From positions 186,001 through 250,000 of the forward strand of contig JAGFBZ010000934.1 in NCBI GenBank assembly GCA_018398805.1: 64,000 nt of DNA, in the 5' to 3' direction. Below, piece after piece: positions 59,830 to 64,000 of the stretch (position 1 is the first letter of the stretch; each line of letters opens with the position of its first letter). This DNA is from Hirundichthys speculiger (lineage: Eukaryota > Chordata > Actinopteri > Beloniformes > Exocoetidae). Below the pieces are notes generated by a model that saw only the letters and a list, made by a program, of their open reading frames with translations, was not told the origin of the DNA and made no database searches. Both the position numbers and the translations under genes were made by a program.

Positions 59830-60165
59830 GTCAGACAGATGGAGGGAGAGACGTGCAGCAGCCCGGGGTGATCGAGGACAGAAATGGAAATATATTGACA
59901 GGTGCCAGCAGTGAGATGGGGAGATGGAAAGAGTACTTTGAAGAGTTGATGAATGAGAAAAATGAAAGAGGAAGCTTAGCAAGACTGAAGTGAGGAGGGT
60001 ATTGAAGAGGATGAACAGTGGAAAGACAATTGGTCCTGATGATATACCTGTGAAGGTCTCGGAGAGGAGGCCTAGAGAAAGACTAAAGAAGAGATTTATG
60101 GATGCAGTGAAGGAGGACATGAAGTTAGTTTGTGTGAGAGAAGAGGATGAAGAGATGTAGAGGAG
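59830..60165 (+). pseudogene. RTE-type LINE fragment, internally deleted
   Basis: The plus-strand reading joins an early RT stretch, with RRVLKRMNSGKTIGPDDIPV, directly to a late piece, ERRPRERLKKRFMDAVKEDM followed by VREED. In intact RTE/BovB-like elements these regions are several hundred residues apart, so the middle has been lost. Stops and frameshifts are frequent. Confidence 0.75.
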
Positions 60166-60169
60166 TCAG

Positions 60170-61555
60170 TCAAGCTTCCATGATCTTTTTAGATAGAAGA
60201 TGATTTTCAGTGACAACCCTTCCAACCAAACCACATTTTTTTTCCTTTTTTAATTTCTCTGAGTACTGCATGGTCTGACCTTGGGGTAAAATTGAGCAGT
60301 TTGGCTACTGTCTTAAGTGCTTTCCGTGATTAAAAAAAAAAAAAAAAAAAGAATGTAGATGTATGATTTTCATATCTAGACAGAAAAATGTGCATAGTTT
60401 ATGTTTCCAGGTGACTGCTTCTGGAAGACAACAGCTCCAAGGACTTGGCATGTGTCAACTAGAGATATTATTGTCCTTTGGGTTTTTTTTTTCCTATTTG
60501 TCTGTAACTTTTACTCTCTTGCTTAAATCCATCATACTATTCTTTTTTGGGGTTCTATACCATCATCTGCCGCTGTCTGTATACCCACCATATATGTCAT
60601 GAAATTTAACTTCACTAAAATGTAGAAAGTGTCAAGTCTTTGAGTCTTGCTGAGAGAGATAGATTCATAGAGACATGGATAAATATAAAGATATATTTTT
60701 TCCATGACACTTTCCACTTGTGAATTATCTGTCTCACTGTGAAAGGCTGAACTCAATATTGTTTGGAAATTGTTTCCCACATTAATTTGCACCTACGATT
60801 GTTTTTCCTAAGACCACTGCTTATGTCTTTCCCCGCTGGCTTTGCTTTTCATACACACCAGACCACCTCAGACCAGCAAACTGCCAAAACATTTGTTTTT
60901 ATAGAAGTCTGCACATCTGCTGACGTTCAGTTCATCAAGGGCTGATGATTAACAGCACCTGGCTGAAACTTACCTTCTTAAATCCTATGGTAGTCATAAG
61001 GGGGGGCTGCTACCATAGGATTCTTTTTGTTGTTGTTGTTGTTAAATTAATAGTGACATAGTCAAAAAAAGTTATCTGTTGTTTATTTTGAGGGTGTAAA
61101 TGCTTAATAATAAAATCCACATAACTCCAATGGCACATTTCAGTGAAGGTGTGGTAGATGTGATAATCCAGCTCATCATCAAGCTTGAAACAGATCTTAT
61201 CTGATCTTTTCTGCATTTGTTGTTGTTTTTCACCAGTTAAGAAAAACAAAACGGGGTGGCTGCGGCCCAGTTTCTTCTCATGGTGATATTCAGTGTGAAA
61301 TTGAATTCTCTTTTGCTTCCTTTCCAGCGTTAATGTCTAGACATCAGACTTAAAAGAGAATTTATTCGGTATGTAAAGGCTCAGATAGACAGGACAATTT
61401 TGTTTTGTAACCCTATGATACTTTAACATTAAGGTACTCATTTTTTATTTAATTGTTTTTCCTTTTATAAACTGTCTTTTATTTTCTTATTGGTAACCAT
61501 GATATGCTTGGGTTAAAGGAAGGAAAATGTAATATTTACATGCCCGTTTAAGTTT
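60170..61555. other. Unassigned sequence
   Basis: No supported gene or repeat. A-run at 60332-60350. Confidence 0.4.
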
Positions 61556-61559
61556 ACTT

Positions 61560-62045
61560 ACCTGTGGAGATCCAATCACAATGACTGTGGGCAGAACGAG
61601 ACGGGAGAGAGGATGGAAGTGACGGAGGAGAGAGGAAGCTGGATAAAGGTGCAGAAACGAGGACTGGGGAACAAAAAAACGTTGAACACGGTACACGAGA
61701 CGCAACGGACAGTGAGTCTTTGAGGCCCATTCCACCTCGGATCCAGCGAGGGCTCTGGAAAAGTGTCCAAACAAGAACTGGGGCTCGAAGCTAGTGCAGC
61801 TCGCTTTAGTTAACTGGCGGCCATCACCGCGAGCAGCCCACACCGCCACTCCATTTGGTGAAGCCTGTCGACCGGCTGTACATCCAACCTGCCTCTGAGG
61901 ACCGGGGGTGAGTGGCACGAGTGCTACCGGGACCGGGAGGACTCATTTACGGCCTGAGGCTCCACGTCTCCACCGCACGCGGCAGCGCGGGAGGGAGGAA
62001 CCGGGACGACGCCATTTTAGGTTGTGTGGGGTTTTTTTCGGCTGA
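61560..62045. promoter_or_regulatory. CpG-island-like block, candidate promoter and first exon
   Basis: CpG density is clearly higher than in the flanks (for example CACGCGGCAGCGCGGG at about 61975). The minus strand has AAAATGGCGTCG (62018-62007), a YY1-like start-site element. The plus strand has a strong donor, GGGGTGAGTGG, with its GT at 61908. A 143-codon minus-strand frame (61918-61487) spans it, but I recognise no protein. Which strand is transcribed cannot be told. Confidence 0.4.
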
Positions 62046-62512
62046 GACATTGGCACCATTTCAGACTTCCAACTCCTATCTCAAGTAAGGATTGATACAG
62101 GCCTGCAACGTTGTGCAATTGGGTACCCAATAATTTTGACTTTGGTTTTATTTATTTATTTCATTTCTAGATATTAGAGTGCCGGCTTTAGGTTGAGAAC
62201 ATTTACTAAGGGGTAATTCTGTGATATGCAATGTGTATTTCCAATTATATGAATGAGTGTCAAATTTATACAAACTGATTGGGAAAATTATTGTGGGTTT
62301 ATTGTTTTATTTATGTGTAATGTGTTCATCCCTTCTCCCTAACCATGACTGGGCCCACATTTTTCTCTTTTGCCCTTCCCTTTTTAAAGCATTTTTGGGA
62401 CACATAAAAGCTACAACAAAGCAGTTCACTTTCATATGTTGTTTGCTTACTGTAGTGTCTGGCAGTGCACGTTGTGTATGCGTAATGATGTCAGAGCACG
62501 TGAGTTGTGGAG

Positions 62513-62520
62513 TGCGGGAA
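62513..62520 (+). repeat. Target-site duplication of the THAP-bearing element, left copy
   Basis: TGCGGGAA at 62513-62520 is repeated exactly at 63900-63907. Confidence 0.9.
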
Positions 62521-62836
62521 CAGGGTTATTATAGTTAACGAAAACTAAGACTAAAACTAAAACTAGCAATGAAAAAATATTTCAGTTAACTGAAATAAAA
62601 ATAAAAACTACAATTAAAAAAAAAACGAAAACTAAATAAAAACTACAATGAAGGATGTAAAACTAACTAAAACTAAACTGAATTGTAGATAAATTCAGCT
62701 TCGTTTTCGTTGTCGTTTCGTTTTCTCCCTCGATTACTGCCATAGAGATTACTGCCTGTCCTGCAGCAGCCGCTATGCTACCCTCCCTCCAGAGAGGGGG
62801 CAGCATAGCGGATATAGACCTTTTCGGGCCAGCCCC

Positions 62837-62844
62837 CCGGAAGT
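62837..62844 (+). promoter_or_regulatory. ETS-type site upstream of the THAP exon
   Basis: CCGGAAGT, followed by CCGCCAT (a complemented YY1-like core) at about 62851-62857. It lies about 100 bases before the THAP start codon, as in TATA-less promoters. Confidence 0.4.
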
Positions 62845-62943
62845 ACCCCGACCGCCATTGCTGGGTTGTGCTACAGAGCGACACTTTCACCGGCTCGCAG
62901 ATTAACCAGTGTTTTTCTCTTTCTACAAATATATATTTTTATA

Positions 62944-63148
62944 ATGTCGAGTCGGTCGAGTGGGAATACATGTTCCGTCATAAACTGTGCCAACAATGGT
63001 GTGAAAATTCGACAATGGGAGAAGAAAGTATGTGAAATACACAAGCCTTTACTGCACGAAGACTGCCTTGTTTGCAGAACAAGAAGTTAGGAAGACGTGG
63101 GTGAAAAATATCAACAGAAAGGACTTTGTTCCAAATGAATACAGCCGG
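62944..63148 (+). pseudogene. THAP-domain first exon, one frameshift
   Basis: THAP domains are C2CH zinc fingers that bind transposon ends. The ATG at 62944 opens a frame with NTCSVINC, the first two zinc ligands in C-x4-C spacing. The frame stops at TAG 63088. In the next frame the exon continues with EVRKTWVKNINRKDFVPNEY, the usual mid-domain tryptophan region, up to a good donor CGG|GTGAGT (GT at 63149). One base gained or lost around 63060-63080 would explain the switch. The last cysteine and histidine of the finger would lie in the next exon, which I do not find in this copy. Confidence 0.75.
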
Positions 63149-63636
63149 GTGAGTTTTCGTTAACATTCAATCTCGTACTACTCATAGTCTCGCTGAGAGT
63201 CCCGGTCCCGGACGATTCTGGCCGAAAGAACAGCAGTATGAGGCTACTGTAGCCCTCAGCACTAGAACAAGCCTATAAAACAATGAATGAATAAATGGAT
63301 GAGTGACTTAGGAGAATGATAAAATAAATTAAATATAACAATAACACATAGCCTAATTTACCACTCGCGTTAACATTACAGCAGCATAATCTTTATGGCT
63401 TGTTGACGTTAGTTATAGCCAGCGTTCCACAGTTTTTAGTGTTTGATTATGGGAATAGATCATGCTATTTCCATAACCAATCATTAAAAACAGCAATAAA
63501 CTACCTTCATCTGTAACTGGAGGCCACTGTCTAACATCATCAATCCAAGACATGTCTGTGTTATCCGTAACAGATCCTCCACGCTGCTGTGTTTGGGTTA
63601 GTTGATGGAGCACCGCACCCTCCAGTTATGGCGGGG

Positions 63637-63650
63637 CCACTAGGGGGCGC
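63637..63650 (+). promoter_or_regulatory. CTCF core motif
   Basis: CCACTAGGGGGCGC fits the CTCF core consensus at every position I can compare. It lies inside the THAP-bearing transposon. Confidence 0.55.
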
Positions 63651-63907
63651 ATGTCCACAATTTTCAAGTCGAAAAGGTGTATAAACTGCTGCATACTGCA
63701 AGAAGAAGAAAAACTAAAACTAAGACTAAAACTAAATAAAAACTAAACTGAAACTAGTCAATTCCTCAAAATAAAAAACTAAACTAAAACTACTAAATTA
63801 CTTGTTGAACTAACTAAAACTAAACTGAAATAAAAAAGCACACTGGAAAACTAAATAAAAATAAAAACTAAAGAAAATTTCAAAACTATAATAACCTTGT
63901 GCGGGAA

Positions 63908-64000
63908 AGGAAATAAAGAGAGAGCATGATGACTGTCCAAGCGGGGTGCGAGTATTAATGTTAATGGGAACACGAGAAACATTACAAATGGCGAGGAGAA
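63908..64000. other. Flank after the THAP-bearing element
   Basis: Ends the window; nothing recognised. Confidence 0.4.

Larger units (their letters stand above)
62521..63899 (+). mobile_element. P-element-like transposon with a THAP exon
   Basis: Terminal inverted repeats CAGGGTTATTATAGTT (62521-62536) and the complement of CAAGGTTATTATAGTT (63884-63899) differ at one base and are flanked by a perfect 8-bp duplication. An 8-bp duplication plus a THAP domain is the P-element combination; hAT also makes 8 bp but uses BED fingers. The zones inside each end (62540-62690 and 63705-63885) are arrays of ACTAAAACTAAA-type units in inverted arrangement. The centre carries promoter-like motifs and a THAP first exon. 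The rest of a transposase is missing, so this 1.38-kb copy is non-autonomous. Confidence 0.8.

Noticed and set aside
61487..61918. 143-codon minus-strand frame in the CpG-rich block
   Set aside because: GC-rich DNA gives long frames by chance; no family match, so kept only as a promoter candidate.
1..64000. CRISPR arrays, rRNA genes, prokaryotic operons or phage
   Set aside because: Nothing of the kind is seen; introns, SINEs and LINEs show a vertebrate genome.

Overview
The window reads as a gene-poor piece of a ray-finned (teleost) fish chromosome. The evidence is the repeat content: L2-, RTE- and other LINE fragments with short tandem-repeat 3' tails, tRNA-derived SINEs of types common in fish, Tc1-like transposase relics, TA-flanked MITEs, a hAT transposon and a chromodomain Ty3/Gypsy element. 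I see no rRNA, CRISPR array or operon, and no host protein gene that can be followed over several exons. Two or three candidate first exons or CpG-rich promoters (about 2.17-2.35 kb, 44.75-45.02 kb, 61.56-62.05 kb) are the only hints of host genes.

Layout. 1-2.6 kb: AT-rich sequence, a possible retroelement end, and a candidate minus-strand first coding exon with a promoter-like segment. 2.61-6.77 kb: a nearly complete L2-group LINE (minus strand) with a likely 10-bp target-site duplication (TSD). Its far end carries an inverted, disrupted copy of the neighbouring candidate exon. 6.8-22.9 kb: mostly unassigned sequence with LINE tails, a SINE, a hairpin beside a perfect G-quadruplex motif, a CpG-bearing unidentified segment and a Tc1 transposase relic. 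22.967-31.709 kb: the centrepiece, a hAT transposon with 16-bp terminal inverted repeats (TIRs) and a perfect 8-bp TSD. Its transposase gene holds a short GT-AG intron, and a complete chromodomain Gypsy element with nearly identical LTRs has landed inside that intron in the opposite orientation. 31.8-34.9 kb: a hAT-type MITE, a TA-flanked MITE with perfect 28-bp TIRs, and a palindromic element between two long AT microsatellites. 36.7-44.2 kb: two inverted copies of a pogo/Tigger-like MITE; the second splits an old Tc1 relic. 45-55.3 kb: L2 and SINE ends, a hAT relic with a zinc-finger ORF, another Tc1 relic and a composite DNA transposon. 56.76-58.84 kb: a TA-flanked DNA element with a nested L2 3' end. 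59.8-60.2 kb: an internally deleted RTE fragment. 61.56-62.05 kb: a CpG-island-like block. 62.521-63.899 kb: a THAP-exon element with an 8-bp TSD, best explained as a P-element-like transposon.

How the parts relate. The window is mainly a record of insertions into insertions. Several coding breaks in otherwise well-preserved elements (L2, hAT, Gypsy integrase) fall in short A-homopolymers and are single-base changes. Some of the apparent pseudogenization may therefore be assembly error, and this should be settled before calling those elements dead. All family assignments are from reading motifs by eye; no database search was run.
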